From Mesorhizobium carmichaelinearum (lineage in GTDB: Bacteria > Pseudomonadota > Alphaproteobacteria > Rhizobiales > Rhizobiaceae), in contig NZ_FZQR01000013.1 of NCBI RefSeq assembly GCF_900199455.1, positions 124,001-188,000 of the forward strand: 64,000 nucleotides of DNA, written 5' to 3'. The translations under genes and the position numbers were made by a program. Of the stretch, positions 27,425 through 36,277 are shown piece after piece (within the stretch, counting starts at the first letter, position 1; each line of letters begins with the position of its first letter). The notes beneath the pieces are model-generated. The model made no database searches and had not been told where the DNA came from. It was given only the letters and a program-made list of their open reading frames with translations.

Positions 27425-28939
27425 ATGAGCAATCATCTGTTCGATGCGTTCCGGTCCCGGATGCCGGCGCCGGAGCGCCTGTTGATGGAAACCGACGATG
27501 GGCGCTCGCTGAGCTACGGCGACATGCTGGCGCGGTCGGCACAGCTCGCGCATGCGCTGCTGCAATTGGACGTCGAGCCCGGCGACCGGGTCGCCGTGCA
27601 GGTCGAGAAGAGCCCGGAGGCGCTGCTGCTCTATCTCGCCTGCGTGCGCGCCGGTGCGGTCTTCCTGCCGCTCAACATCGCCTATACGCTGACCGAGCTT
27701 GGCTATTTCTTTGGGGATGCAGCACCTCGGGTCATCGTCTGCGATCCGGCAAGGTCGGCCGACATCGAACGGATGGTCGAACCATCAGGCGCGGTCGTGA
27801 TCACGCTCGACCGCAATGGCCGGGGATCCCTTACGGACCAGGCATCGCGGCAGTCTTCGCAATTTCATGATGTCGAGCGGGGCGCGGACGATCTCGCCGC
27901 GATCCTCTACACCTCGGGAACCACCGGACGCTCGAAGGGCGCCATGCTCAGCCACGAGAATCTGGCTTCGAACGCGTGGGTGCTGGTCGAGCAATGGCGC
28001 TTCACATCGGACGATGTGCTGATCCACGCGCTGCCGATCTTCCACACCCACGGCCTGTTCGTCGCCACCAATGTCATCCTGATGGCCGGCGCCGCGATGC
28101 TGTTCGAGCAGAAATTCGATCCGGCCCGCATCGTCGCATTGCTGCCGCGCGCCACGGCGCTGATGGGCGTGCCGACCTTCTATACCAGGCTGCTGCAGCA
28201 GGATGGACTGGGCCGTGAGGCAGCGAAGAACATCCGCCTGTTCGTGTCCGGCTCGGCGCCGCTGCTGGCTGATACGCACAAGGCCTGGCGCGAGCGCACC
28301 GGCCACGCCATCCTCGAACGCTACGGCATGACCGAGACCAACATGAACACGTCGAACCCCTATGAGGGCGAACGGCGCGCCGGCACGGTCGGCTTCCCCT
28401 TGCCCGGTGTCACCCTGCGCATCGCCGATCCCGACAATGGCAAGCCGCTGGCCCAAGGCGAGGTCGGCATGATCGAGGTCAAGGGTCCGAACGTGTTTGG
28501 CGGCTACTGGCGCATGCCGGAAAAGACCAAGGCGGAATTCCGCGCCGACGGTTTCTTCATCACGGGCGACCTCGGCATGATCGACACCGATGGCTATGTC
28601 CATATCGTCGGCCGCGGCAAGGATCTGATCATATCGGGCGGTTACAACATCTATCCGAAGGAGCTTGAAAGCGAGATCGACGCGCTTGACGGCGTGAGCG
28701 AAAGCGCCGTCATCGGCGTTGCCCATCCGGATTTCGGCGAAGGCGTCACCGCTGTCGTCGTGCGGGCGCCGGGATCGCAGATCACCGGAGCCGAAATCCT
28801 CAGCGCCATCGCGGAACGCGTGGCAAAATACAAGCGTCCGAAGGAAGTGATCTTCGTCGACGACTTGCCGCGCAACACGATGGGCAAGGTGCAGAAGAAT
28901 CTTCTGCGCGACACCTACAAGGACCTCTACGCATCCTAG
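27425..28939 (+). CDS. matB: Malonyl-CoA synthetase
   Basis: A 504-residue acyl-adenylate-forming enzyme. The N-terminus MSNHLFDAF matches my recollection of rhizobial MatB. The AMP-binding P-loop is ILYTSGTTGRSKG (about 160-172), and adenylation motifs YGMTETNMN and FFITGDLGMID follow. The C-terminal domain has GRGKDLIISGGYNIYPKE and the catalytic Lys in RNTMGKVQKN. It makes malonyl-CoA from malonate, ATP and CoA. An AGGGAAG site precedes ATG 27425. The classical matA (malonyl-CoA decarboxylase) and matC (transporter) partners are not adjacent. Confidence 0.93.
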   Translation: MSNHLFDAFRSRMPAPERLLMETDDGRSLSYGDMLARSAQLAHALLQLDVEPGDRVAVQVEKSPEALLLYLACVRAGAVFLPLNIAYTLTELGYFFGDAAPRVIVCDPARSADIERMVEPSGAVVITLDRNGRGSLTDQASRQSSQFHDVERGADDLAAILYTSGTTGRSKGAMLSHENLASNAWVLVEQWRFTSDDVLIHALPIFHTHGLFVATNVILMAGAAMLFEQKFDPARIVALLPRATALMGVPTFYTRLLQQDGLGREAAKNIRLFVSGSAPLLADTHKAWRERTGHAILERYGMTETNMNTSNPYEGERRAGTVGFPLPGVTLRIADPDNGKPLAQGEVGMIEVKGPNVFGGYWRMPEKTKAEFRADGFFITGDLGMIDTDGYVHIVGRGKDLIISGGYNIYPKELESEIDALDGVSESAVIGVAHPDFGEGVTAVVVRAPGSQITGAEILSAIAERVAKYKRPKEVIFVDDLPRNTMGKVQKNLLRDTYKDLYAS

Positions 28940-28956
28940 GTGGCGGGTGCGCCCCG

Positions 28957-31020
28957 TTACTTCGGCTTGCGCGGCTTTTCGGCCTTCGTACCGGAGCCCC
29001 ACAAGGCGCGCTGGATCAGGCCACGTTTGCGGTTGCGTGGTACAAGGTCGATATCCCCGACCAGCTTTGCGCCGCCCTTGTGCCGCTCCAGCGTGATCTT
29101 GCGGGTGTGGAAGGCTTCCAGTTCGGCGCGGTGCGCCACGCTGACGATGGTGACCTCAGGCAATTCGCGGATCACCGTTTGCATCATCTGGTCCTGGCTC
29201 TTTTCGTCCAGTGCCGAGGTCGCCTCGTCCAGCACCACGATGTCGGGGCGATGCAGCAGAAGCCGCGCGAAGGCAACCCGCTGTTTTTCGCCGCCCGACA
29301 AAGTCTGGTCCCAGGGCGCTTCCTCTTTGATCCGGCCAGTGAGGTGGCCGAGGCCGACCTTGTTGAGGGCGGCCTTGATCTGTTCGAGCTTCCACTTGTT
29401 GGCGGCCGCGGGGTAGGCGACCACCCGGCGCAGCGTGCCGGACGGGATGTAGGGCCGCTGCGGCAACATGAACAATCGCTTATCGGGATGGAAATTGACG
29501 CTGCCGCTTCCCCATGGCCACAGGCCGGCGATCGCCCGCACCAGCGTCGACTTGCCCGAGCCGGATTCGCCTGAAACCAGCACCCGCTCGCCCGCTTCGA
29601 CCCCGACTTCCGTTTCCTTGACCACGGAAGTACCGTCGTCGAGCGTCACGGAGAGATTGTCGAGGGAGAGCATTGTATCGCCCTTGCTCTCGCCGTGAAG
29701 GATGCGCCCCAGCTCGTCGCTCTGCTCGGCGCGCTCCAGCCCGTCGAGCGACATCATCAGCGAGGCGATGCGGCGTGCCGAGGCGTTCCAGTCGGCGAGA
29801 CGCGGGTAGTTGTCGACCAGCCAACCGAACGAGCCCTGCACGATGGCGAAGGCGGAGGCGGCCTGCATGACCTGGCCGAGCGACATCGAGCCGTCAAGGA
29901 ACTTTGGCGCACAGAGCAAGACCGGCACGACCGGCGCAAACAGGCTCGAGCCCTGCGAGACCAGGGCCGTGCGCATATGCTGTCCGGTCAGCTGCGCCCA
30001 TCGCTTCAGCACGCCGGCAAAGGTCCTGTCGATGCCGCTGCGTTCCTCCTCCTCACCGCCGAGCAAGGCGATGCTCTCGCCGTTTTCGCGCACGCGCGTC
30101 AGCACATAGCGGAATTCGGCTTCCGTCTGGTTCTTCTCCTCCGACAACCGCACGAAGTCGCGGCCGATGACGAACATCGAGGTCGAGGTGATCGCGGCAT
30201 AGATCACTGCCGTGATGACGAGGAAGCCCGGCACGGTGAAGGTCGAGCCTCCCAGGTTGACGCTCAACGCCCCGCCGATCGTCCACAGCACCACGATGAA
30301 GGTCGAGGCCGACAGGGTAGCGACAATCACGCCGGCAACGAAGTCGACGGGCGCATCGGTGGCCACCCGCAGATCTTCCGAGAGGCGGGCCTCGGGGTTC
30401 TGGTGGTCGCCCTTCACGAGGTTCAGCTGGTAGTAGCGGCCATTGGCCAGCCAGCGCGCTATCACCGAGGTGGTCAGCCAGGCGCGCCAGCGGCGCTGCA
30501 TCGTCATGCGCAGATAGACCTGCGCAACGACAAGGCTGATGCTGCCAAGCACGAGCGGCACGAACACCGCGCTGAGGAAATAGACGGTATGGGCGTCGCG
30601 CTTCTCGATGGCGTCGAAGATGGCGCGGTTCCAGAGATTGATCCCGTACTGAAAGCCGACATTGACGCCGATCAGGATCAACAGCCCGATCGTCAGCGGC
30701 CAGCCGAGCTTGTCGCCGTGCCGTCCCCAATAACCGCGCCCGCTGATCCAGAAACGCTTCAGCAAGTATTTTTTGCGCGCCTGTTCGGCCGCCTCGGGCG
30801 TCAACTCCGGATCGGGCTCGACAGCCTCTGGTGGCGGAGCTTCGCCGACAATTTCGGAGGCGGCCGCTTCGACGGCCGATGCCTTCTTGTCGCGTGGCTT
30901 TTTTTCGCGCGGTTCCTGCTCGCGCAGTCTCTCGTCACGCGGCGTTTGCCGTCGCGGCTTCGGGGCGCCGCGCGGTTCGATGCCGTCAGCCGGTTTCGAT
31001 CTGGGTTTCGCCTCGGACAT
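28957..31020 (-). CDS. ABC transporter with SbmA/BacA-like membrane domain fused to ATPase (BclA/ExsE/YddA type)
   Basis: 687 residues from ATG 31020. A charged, Pro- and Lys-rich N-terminal extension (about 1-85) is followed by a six-helix membrane domain. That domain carries the SbmA/BacA-type blocks WRAWLTTSVIARWLANGRYYQLN and NPEARLSEDLRVATD (each shown in part). The C-terminal ATPase has Walker A GESGSGKST, signature LSGGEKQR and Walker B DIVVLDEATSALD. Relatives include bacterial YddA, rhizobial ExsE and Bradyrhizobium BclA, which imports antimicrobial NCR-type peptides. Peptide or fatty-acid-like cargo is possible. It is downstream of the FAD oxidoreductase on the same strand after a 75-bp gap. 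Confidence 0.85.
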   Translation of the reverse strand: MSEAKPRSKPADGIEPRGAPKPRRQTPRDERLREQEPREKKPRDKKASAVEAAASEIVGEAPPPEAVEPDPELTPEAAEQARKKYLLKRFWISGRGYWGRHGDKLGWPLTIGLLILIGVNVGFQYGINLWNRAIFDAIEKRDAHTVYFLSAVFVPLVLGSISLVVAQVYLRMTMQRRWRAWLTTSVIARWLANGRYYQLNLVKGDHQNPEARLSEDLRVATDAPVDFVAGVIVATLSASTFIVVLWTIGGALSVNLGGSTFTVPGFLVITAVIYAAITSTSMFVIGRDFVRLSEEKNQTEAEFRYVLTRVRENGESIALLGGEEEERSGIDRTFAGVLKRWAQLTGQHMRTALVSQGSSLFAPVVPVLLCAPKFLDGSMSLGQVMQAASAFAIVQGSFGWLVDNYPRLADWNASARRIASLMMSLDGLERAEQSDELGRILHGESKGDTMLSLDNLSVTLDDGTSVVKETEVGVEAGERVLVSGESGSGKSTLVRAIAGLWPWGSGSVNFHPDKRLFMLPQRPYIPSGTLRRVVAYPAAANKWKLEQIKAALNKVGLGHLTGRIKEEAPWDQTLSGGEKQRVAFARLLLHRPDIVVLDEATSALDEKSQDQMMQTVIRELPEVTIVSVAHRAELEAFHTRKITLERHKGGAKLVGDIDLVPRNRKRGLIQRALWGSGTKAEKPRKPK

Positions 31021-31095
31021 ACGCTCCGACAACGACCTCGAAATCAAAAGGTTTCATGACCTCCGCTTGGGATGATAAATTCCCAGCGGCGCCTC

Positions 31096-32208
31096 TCATT
31101 GCGGATAGAGCAGTTCGACCACATGGTCGGCGATCGCCAGGCTTGCCGTCAGGCCGGGGCTTTCTATGCCGAACAGGTTGACGATGCGCCCAGCGCCATG
31201 ATCCGCAGGACCCTGGATCACGAAATCGGTGGCAGGCTGGCCGGGGCCGGACAGTTTCGGCCTGACCCCGGCATAGGCCGGCTGCAGCGCGCCGTCGGCA
31301 AGGGCGGGCCAATAGCGCCGGATCGCTTCGTAGAAGACGGCGCTTCGGCTGGGATCGACGATGTAATCCACATGGTCGACCCACTCGACATCGGGCCCAA
31401 AGCGCGCACTGCCGCCGAGGTCGAGCGTCAGATGGACGCCAAGCCCACCGTCGACCGGAACCGGATAGATCAGCCGCGAAAAGGGCGACCGGCCTGGCAG
31501 GGAGAAGTAGTTTCCGCGCGCCAGCCACTGCCGGGGGATGAGCCCTTGTGGGAAGCCGGCGATCCGGCCGGCCACGGCCTGCGCATCGAGGCCGGCGGCA
31601 TTGACGAAGGCTGCCGCCTCCAGCGCAAAGGTCTCGCCATTGGCATCGCGCGTGTCGATCCGGATCCCGTCGGTCTCGATCGTCGCCCCGGCGAACGCGG
31701 TGAGCAAGGCGAAGGACGCGCCGGCGGTCTCGGCGGCGCCGCGCAACGACAGCATCAGCGCATGGCTGTCGACAATGCCGGTCGACGGCGACAACAGCGC
31801 GCCGGCACATGTCAGCGCCGGTTCCAGGCTTTCGGCCTCGCTTTGCGTCAAGAACTGGAGATCATCGACCCCGCAGCGTCGGGCATTGGCCTCGATTGCC
31901 CGCAACCCGTCCGTCTGGCTGGGCTCGCTGGCGACGATCAGCTTGCCGGTGCGCGTATGGGCGATGTTGTGCTCGGCGCAATAGGCGTAGAGGCGCTGCC
32001 GCCCTTCAAGGCAAAGCCGGGCCTTCAGGCTCCCGGGCGCATAATAGAGTCCGGCATGGATGACTTCGGAATTGCGCGAACTGGTGACGGTGCCGATCGC
32101 GTCGGCCTGTTCGATCACCACCACCTCGCGGCCCGATACGGCAAGCGCCCTGGCAATGGCAAGTCCGACGACGCCTGCTCCGGCGACGACGCAATCGATT
32201 GTCTGCAT
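31096..32208 (-). CDS. FAD-dependent oxidoreductase, L-2-hydroxyglutarate oxidase-like
   Basis: A 370-residue DAO-fold flavoprotein. The dinucleotide motif is VVAGAGVVGLAIARALA (about 7-23), the family signature is TSSRNSEVIHAGLYYAPGS (about 43-61), and the C-terminal FAD segment is NLFGIESPGLTASLAIAD. The SRNS-VIHAG block is typical of LhgO/L2HGDH oxidases. It starts 10 bp after nagA ends, so it is the last gene of the leftward amino-sugar operon. Its role there is unclear: a hydroxy-acid or amino-acid derivative released from cell-wall sugars such as lactate could be a substrate, but that is a guess. Confidence 0.82.
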   Translation of the reverse strand: MQTIDCVVAGAGVVGLAIARALAVSGREVVVIEQADAIGTVTSSRNSEVIHAGLYYAPGSLKARLCLEGRQRLYAYCAEHNIAHTRTGKLIVASEPSQTDGLRAIEANARRCGVDDLQFLTQSEAESLEPALTCAGALLSPSTGIVDSHALMLSLRGAAETAGASFALLTAFAGATIETDGIRIDTRDANGETFALEAAAFVNAAGLDAQAVAGRIAGFPQGLIPRQWLARGNYFSLPGRSPFSRLIYPVPVDGGLGVHLTLDLGGSARFGPDVEWVDHVDYIVDPSRSAVFYEAIRRYWPALADGALQPAYAGVRPKLSGPGQPATDFVIQGPADHGAGRIVNLFGIESPGLTASLAIADHVVELLYPQ

Positions 32209-32218
32209 GGCCTCGCTC

Positions 32219-33391
32219 TCAGTGCGGAGCGACAGCCTCGAACACTTTGGCGCCGCCGATCCAGACGCTTCCTATGCCAAGATCGTCCGACAGCGCAACG
32301 ATGTCGGCGGCCGTGCCATTGGCGAAACGGCCAAGCCGGTGCGACTGGCCGATCGCCTGTGCCGGATAAAGCGAGGCCATGCGCAAGGCTTCGGACAGAT
32401 TGACGCCGACGACATTGTGCATGAAGCGCACGGCCGAGATCATGTCGAGATCGGCGCCCGCCAGCGTGCCGTCGGCAAGCCTGAGACTGCCATCCCGGCG
32501 GTAGATGGTGCGGCCGTTCAGCGTGAACGAAGTCATGTCGGTGCCGATCGTCGCCATCGCGTCTGAGACCAGCACGATCTTGCCCGGTCCCTGTTTGGCG
32601 TCGAGCGCGATCCTGATGCTTGCCGGATGGACATGGATGCCGTCGGCGATCAGCCCGGCGGACAAGGTGCCGATGTCGATGGCCGCACCGACGAGGCCAG
32701 GCTCGCGGTTGCCGATCTGGCTCATGGCGTTGAACAGATGGGTAGCCACGCTGGCACCGGCTTCGGCGAAGGCTTTTGCCGTGGCGTAACCCGTGTCGGA
32801 ATGGCCGAGGCTGACGACGATTCCCGCCTTGACCAATGCCGCGACCCGCGCCGGATCGACGGATTCCGGCGCGATCGTGGTGAGCAGCACCGGCAGTTTC
32901 TGCCGCGCCGCGATCAGCATCGCCTGATCGGCATCCGTCATCGGCCGGATTAGCGCCGGATCATGCGCGCCCTTGCGGGCGATCGACAGATGCGGGCCCT
33001 CGAGATGCAGGCCGAGGAAGCCTGGTACCTTTTGCAGCGTGGCGGCCTCGCCGGCAGCGATGGCGGAGGCGGTGATGGCGGGCATGTCGGTGATCAGCGT
33101 CGCCAGCAGCGCCGTCGTGCCGAACGGCGCATGCGCCCGGCAGATGGTTTCGATCGAGGCGACATCGGGATGGTCGTTGAGCATGACGCCGCCGCCGCCA
33201 TTGACCTGGATGTCGACGAAGCCCGGCGCCAGCATGCCGCCGCCGGTGTCGACGGTGCGGATATCCGAGGGGATGGCGCCAGTGGGCAAAATAGCCTCGA
33301 CAAGACCGTCGCGCACGACGAGCGCGGCGCCTTCATGCCAGTCGTCGCCGTCGAAAATGCGGGCGCCGGTCAGGGCAAAACGGTCGCTCAT
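32219..33391 (-). CDS. nagA: N-acetylglucosamine-6-phosphate deacetylase
   Basis: A 390-residue amidohydrolase. FVDIQVNGGGGVMLND replaces the usual HxH region, and FLGLHLEGPHLS carries the metal Glu. VSLGHSDTGYA and VATHLFNAMSQ give the metal His residues, GLIADGIHVHP is conserved and LVSDAMATIG holds the catalytic Asp. It removes acetate from GlcNAc-6-P to give glucosamine-6-P. Its start overlaps the end of the SIS deaminase gene by four bases (ATGA), so the two are translationally coupled. Confidence 0.95.
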   Translation of the reverse strand: MSDRFALTGARIFDGDDWHEGAALVVRDGLVEAILPTGAIPSDIRTVDTGGGMLAPGFVDIQVNGGGGVMLNDHPDVASIETICRAHAPFGTTALLATLITDMPAITASAIAAGEAATLQKVPGFLGLHLEGPHLSIARKGAHDPALIRPMTDADQAMLIAARQKLPVLLTTIAPESVDPARVAALVKAGIVVSLGHSDTGYATAKAFAEAGASVATHLFNAMSQIGNREPGLVGAAIDIGTLSAGLIADGIHVHPASIRIALDAKQGPGKIVLVSDAMATIGTDMTSFTLNGRTIYRRDGSLRLADGTLAGADLDMISAVRFMHNVVGVNLSEALRMASLYPAQAIGQSHRLGRFANGTAADIVALSDDLGIGSVWIGGAKVFEAVAPH

Positions 33392-34422
33392 ACCGTCTCC
33401 GTCACTTTGCGAAGATTGCGCGGCGTGTCCGGATCGAGGCCGCGGTGGCGCGCGAAGGCCTCGACGAACACGTAGAAGGAGACGATCAGCGTCAGCGGAT
33501 CGGTCAGCGGGTGACCGGTGGCGACATGCGGCAGGCGCGTCGCGCGCTGGGCAAGCGCTGAGGTGACGAACACCGGCGCCCCCTTGACCGCCAGGCCGTC
33601 GGCCGCCTCAGTGATGGACGGCTCCGACGCATCGCGCGCGGCCAATGCCAGCACCGGAAAGTCGGGGCCGATCAGCGCCAGCGGGCCATGCATCACTTCC
33701 GCCGCGCTGTAGGCCTCGGCATGCATGCCGCAGGTCTCCTTGAACTTCAGCGCCGCCTCGTTGGCCATCGCCGCGGATGGACCGCGGCCAAGGATGAACA
33801 GCGACTTCTGCTTCTCGATGGTTTCGGCGAGCACACTCATCCAGTCGCAAGCGATCGCCTTGCCGAAATGCTCGGGCAAGCGGGCGAGCGCCGCCAGAAG
33901 CGCTTCGTCGCCGGTGGAATGCGCCATCAGCGCAAGGCCGGCGACGGCGGAATTGACGAAGGTCTTGGTCGCCGCGACGCTGCGCTCAGGCCCGGCCAAT
34001 ATGTCGATCGCATAGTCCGAGGCCCGCGCCAGCGGCGAATCGGCAGTGTTGGTGATTGCTATAGTCAGCGCGCCGCCGGCGCGTGCGGTTTCAGCCATGG
34101 CGACGATGTCGGGGCTTTTGCCCGACTGCGAGATCGCCAGACACGCTGAGCCGCCAAGGCGGAGTTTGCGGCCATAGATCGAAGCGATGGAGGGGCCGAC
34201 CGAGGCCACAGCAAGGCCCGCGGTCAGTTCCACGGCATATTTCATGAAGGTAGCGGCATGGTCGGAGGAGCCGCGCGCCACGGTGACGACGAATTGCGGG
34301 TCACGTTCCCTGATGCCGCGCCCGGCTTCGGCAAGCACGGCGCCGGAGCCATCGAGCAGGCGGGCGACGGCCTGCGGGATCTCCTCGATCTCGCGCTGCA
34401 TATGGGTGGTGTTGGAGATCAT
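33388..34422 (-). CDS. SIS-domain glucosamine-6-phosphate deaminase (NagB-II type)
   Basis: A 344-residue protein with two SIS domains like the isomerase half of GlmS but without the glutaminase half. FVVTVARGSSDHAATFMKYA and CLAISQSGKSPDIVA bind the sugar phosphate in domain 1. FILGRGPSAAMANEAALKFKE and AEVMHGPLALI lie in domain 2, and the end is RNLRKVTETV. Proteins of this type deaminate glucosamine-6-P to fructose-6-P in alphaproteobacteria and Shewanella. The position between the regulator and nagA fits. An AgaS-like isomerase is a less likely reading. Confidence 0.87.
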   Translation of the reverse strand: MISNTTHMQREIEEIPQAVARLLDGSGAVLAEAGRGIRERDPQFVVTVARGSSDHAATFMKYAVELTAGLAVASVGPSIASIYGRKLRLGGSACLAISQSGKSPDIVAMAETARAGGALTIAITNTADSPLARASDYAIDILAGPERSVAATKTFVNSAVAGLALMAHSTGDEALLAALARLPEHFGKAIACDWMSVLAETIEKQKSLFILGRGPSAAMANEAALKFKETCGMHAEAYSAAEVMHGPLALIGPDFPVLALAARDASEPSITEAADGLAVKGAPVFVTSALAQRATRLPHVATGHPLTDPLTLIVSFYVFVEAFARHRGLDPDTPRNLRKVTETV

Positions 34423-35201
34423 GGTCGGCCCTCTTCGCTCGGCCCTGTCAGCCGCAGTTCGGCGACGAAATCATAGGCGTCGCCGCGGTAGATGGAGCGG
34501 GTGAATTCGATCACCTTGCCGCTCGCCAGATAGGAAATGCGTTCGATGTGCAGGCCGGCAATACCCGGCGGCACTTCGAGCAGGCGCGCATCGCTGTCGC
34601 CGAGATTGGCGGCGGAAATGCGCTGCACCGCCCGCACCGGCCGGTTGCCGGTCAATTCCAGCGCGGCATAGAGCGAGGAGCCGATTCCCGCCGGGTCGGG
34701 CAGCACGCTGGCCGACAGCGAGGCGCGTTCGATCGCCAGCGGCGTGTCATTGGCGATACGCAGGCGCGCCACGCGCGCCACCAGTTCGCTTGACGACAGG
34801 CCAAGCACCATCATCTCGTCGGGTGAGGGCGCGTAAAGACCGCGGTCGAGCCATGCCGAACGCACCGCCATGCCGCGCCGCGCCATGTCTTCGGTGAACG
34901 AGGTCAGCCGCGACAGCGACTGCTCGACGCGCTCCATGCGCGGCGCCACGAACGTGCCGGAGCCATGGCGCTGCACCAGGATGCCGCCCTTGACCAGGTC
35001 CTGCACCGCCTTGCGCACGGTGACGCGCGAAATGTCGGCCTTGGTGGCGATGTCGCGCTCGGAAGGCAGTGCATCACCCGGTCCGATCAGGCCGCGGTTG
35101 ACGGCGTCCTCGATGCTCTTGCGCAGCTGCAGATAAAGCGGCGCGCCGCTCTGCGCGGATTGTTTGAGCGTGGCGAAGATCTGGTCGGCGGCGTCGCTCA
35201 T
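34419..35201 (-). CDS. nagR: GntR-family regulator, HutC/UTRA subfamily (amino-sugar regulator)
   Basis: 260 residues. The winged HTH (about 15-85) contains PLYLQLRKSIEDAVNRGLIG, LPSERDIATKADISRVTVRK and LVQRHGSGTFVAPR, the latter the HutC-type wing. A UTRA effector domain follows from about 100 with IERASLSASVLP and IEFTRSIYRGDAYDF. In this subfamily the ligand is often a sugar phosphate such as GlcNAc-6-P or GlcN-6-P. It overlaps the genes on both sides by four bases. The direct-repeat sites on either side of the kinase-murQ spacer are its likely targets. NagQ would be an equally fair name. Confidence 0.85.
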   Translation of the reverse strand: MSDAADQIFATLKQSAQSGAPLYLQLRKSIEDAVNRGLIGPGDALPSERDIATKADISRVTVRKAVQDLVKGGILVQRHGSGTFVAPRMERVEQSLSRLTSFTEDMARRGMAVRSAWLDRGLYAPSPDEMMVLGLSSSELVARVARLRIANDTPLAIERASLSASVLPDPAGIGSSLYAALELTGNRPVRAVQRISAANLGDSDARLLEVPPGIAGLHIERISYLASGKVIEFTRSIYRGDAYDFVAELRLTGPSEEGRP

Positions 35202-36079
35202 CGCGCCGCCTCCGCTTGCTTTGCGAACAGACGAGCCGCCATCTGCACCGCGCCGCCCAGCGCGTCATCGAGCGGCGGCTTGAGCAGCGCCTGGTAGCGT
35301 GCTGACAGGCGCGGCGCATAAAGCGGCGCCAGCCCGCCGAGCAGGCAAAGCGGCGCATCGTCCGCGAGGCCGAGTGCGCCGAGCGAGGCCTCGACATCGC
35401 CGACCGCCTTGTCGACGATCCAGTTGGCGACGGCATCACCCTTCTCGGCATGTTCGAACACTTTGGGTGCGAAGCCACCGAAATCGCCGGGCTTGGCATT
35501 GGTGGTGAATTCGACCACGTCCTCGGGATTGTTGCGGAAGATGGCCATCATGGCGTCGGTCAGCGGCGAAGCTGCGCGGACTCCGTCATAGGCAAGCAGG
35601 GTCTGTTCGAGCAGATCGCGGCCGATGCGGGCGCCGCTGCCCTGGTCGCCGACCTGGAACCCCCAGCCGCCGATGGCGCGCGATTTGCCATTCTTGCGCG
35701 CCATATAGGCGGTGCCGGTGCCGAGGATGGCCATGGCGCCGTCGCCTGAGCCGACGGCGCCTTCGAGCGCGATCTCGGCGTCGGTCTCGACCCGGCTGAT
35801 GCTGAACGGCAGGATGGCTTCGAGCTGCTGCCGGTAAGTGCCGACATTGGCGCCGGCAAGGCCGAGAATCGCCGGTGTTTGCGGGATCAGCTCGGGATCT
35901 TGCCCGGCAACAATGAAAGCCTGCCGCGCGGCGTCGACAATGTTCGACCGTGCCCCGGTGAGGTCGGTGCGGATGTTGGCGGCGCCGCTTTTGGCGCGGC
36001 CAATGACGGCGCCGTCCACTGTTGCCAGGGCGGCCCTGCAGCTGGTGCCGCCGCCATCGATACCGAGCACGAATTTCAC
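35198..36079 (-). CDS. N-acetylglucosamine kinase, BadF/BadG/BcrA family
   Basis: 293 residues from a GTG at 36079, with GGAGGAG eight bases upstream. The first phosphate motif is FVLGIDGGGTSCRAALATV, LGLAGANVG follows, and MAILGTGTAYMARKNG is the second phosphate loop. GGWGFQVGDQGSGARIGRDLL is the GlcNAc-kinase signature (shown in two parts: GGWGFQVGDQGSG and ARIGRDLL). It phosphorylates GlcNAc, or possibly another amino sugar such as glucosamine. It is the first gene of the leftward operon and overlaps the regulator gene by four bases. Confidence 0.88.
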   Translation of the reverse strand: MKFVLGIDGGGTSCRAALATVDGAVIGRAKSGAANIRTDLTGARSNIVDAARQAFIVAGQDPELIPQTPAILGLAGANVGTYRQQLEAILPFSISRVETDAEIALEGAVGSGDGAMAILGTGTAYMARKNGKSRAIGGWGFQVGDQGSGARIGRDLLEQTLLAYDGVRAASPLTDAMMAIFRNNPEDVVEFTTNAKPGDFGGFAPKVFEHAEKGDAVANWIVDKAVGDVEASLGALGLADDAPLCLLGGLAPLYAPRLSARYQALLKPPLDDALGGAVQMAARLFAKQAEAAR

Positions 36080-36101
36080 GCGATTTCTCCTCCGGGCGGA
36101 T

Positions 36102-36121
36102 AATACCAATAAAATACCAAT
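36102..36121 (-). promoter_or_regulatory. Regulator site before the kinase operon
   Basis: Read on the minus strand the site is TGGTATTTTATTGGTATT, two TGGTATT units exactly 11 bp apart. It lies 23-42 bp upstream of the kinase GTG. The same site with one base changed lies before murQ on the other strand. Confidence 0.75.
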
Positions 36122-36236
36122 AGCCAAGAGTTAATTTCCGTTTCAAAAAGATTAAGCCGTATTTTATTGAAAAATCTGCACATTTCGCCGGCTCAGCGAT
36201 TTCCTGCTCGCGAATTCGTTAATGCATGTGGACAAG

Positions 36237-36266
36237 TGGTATTTTTTTGGTATTGTTCTGGTATTG
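36237..36266 (+). promoter_or_regulatory. Regulator site before murQ (three phased repeats)
   Basis: TGGTATT occurs at 36237, 36248 and 36259, each step 11 bp, so all three face the same side of the helix. The first two form TGGTATTTTTTTGGTATT, differing at one base from the site before the kinase gene. The block ends at the murQ ribosome site (ggagg), so a bound protein would block initiation directly. Confidence 0.75.
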
Positions 36267-36277
36267 GAGGAACACGG

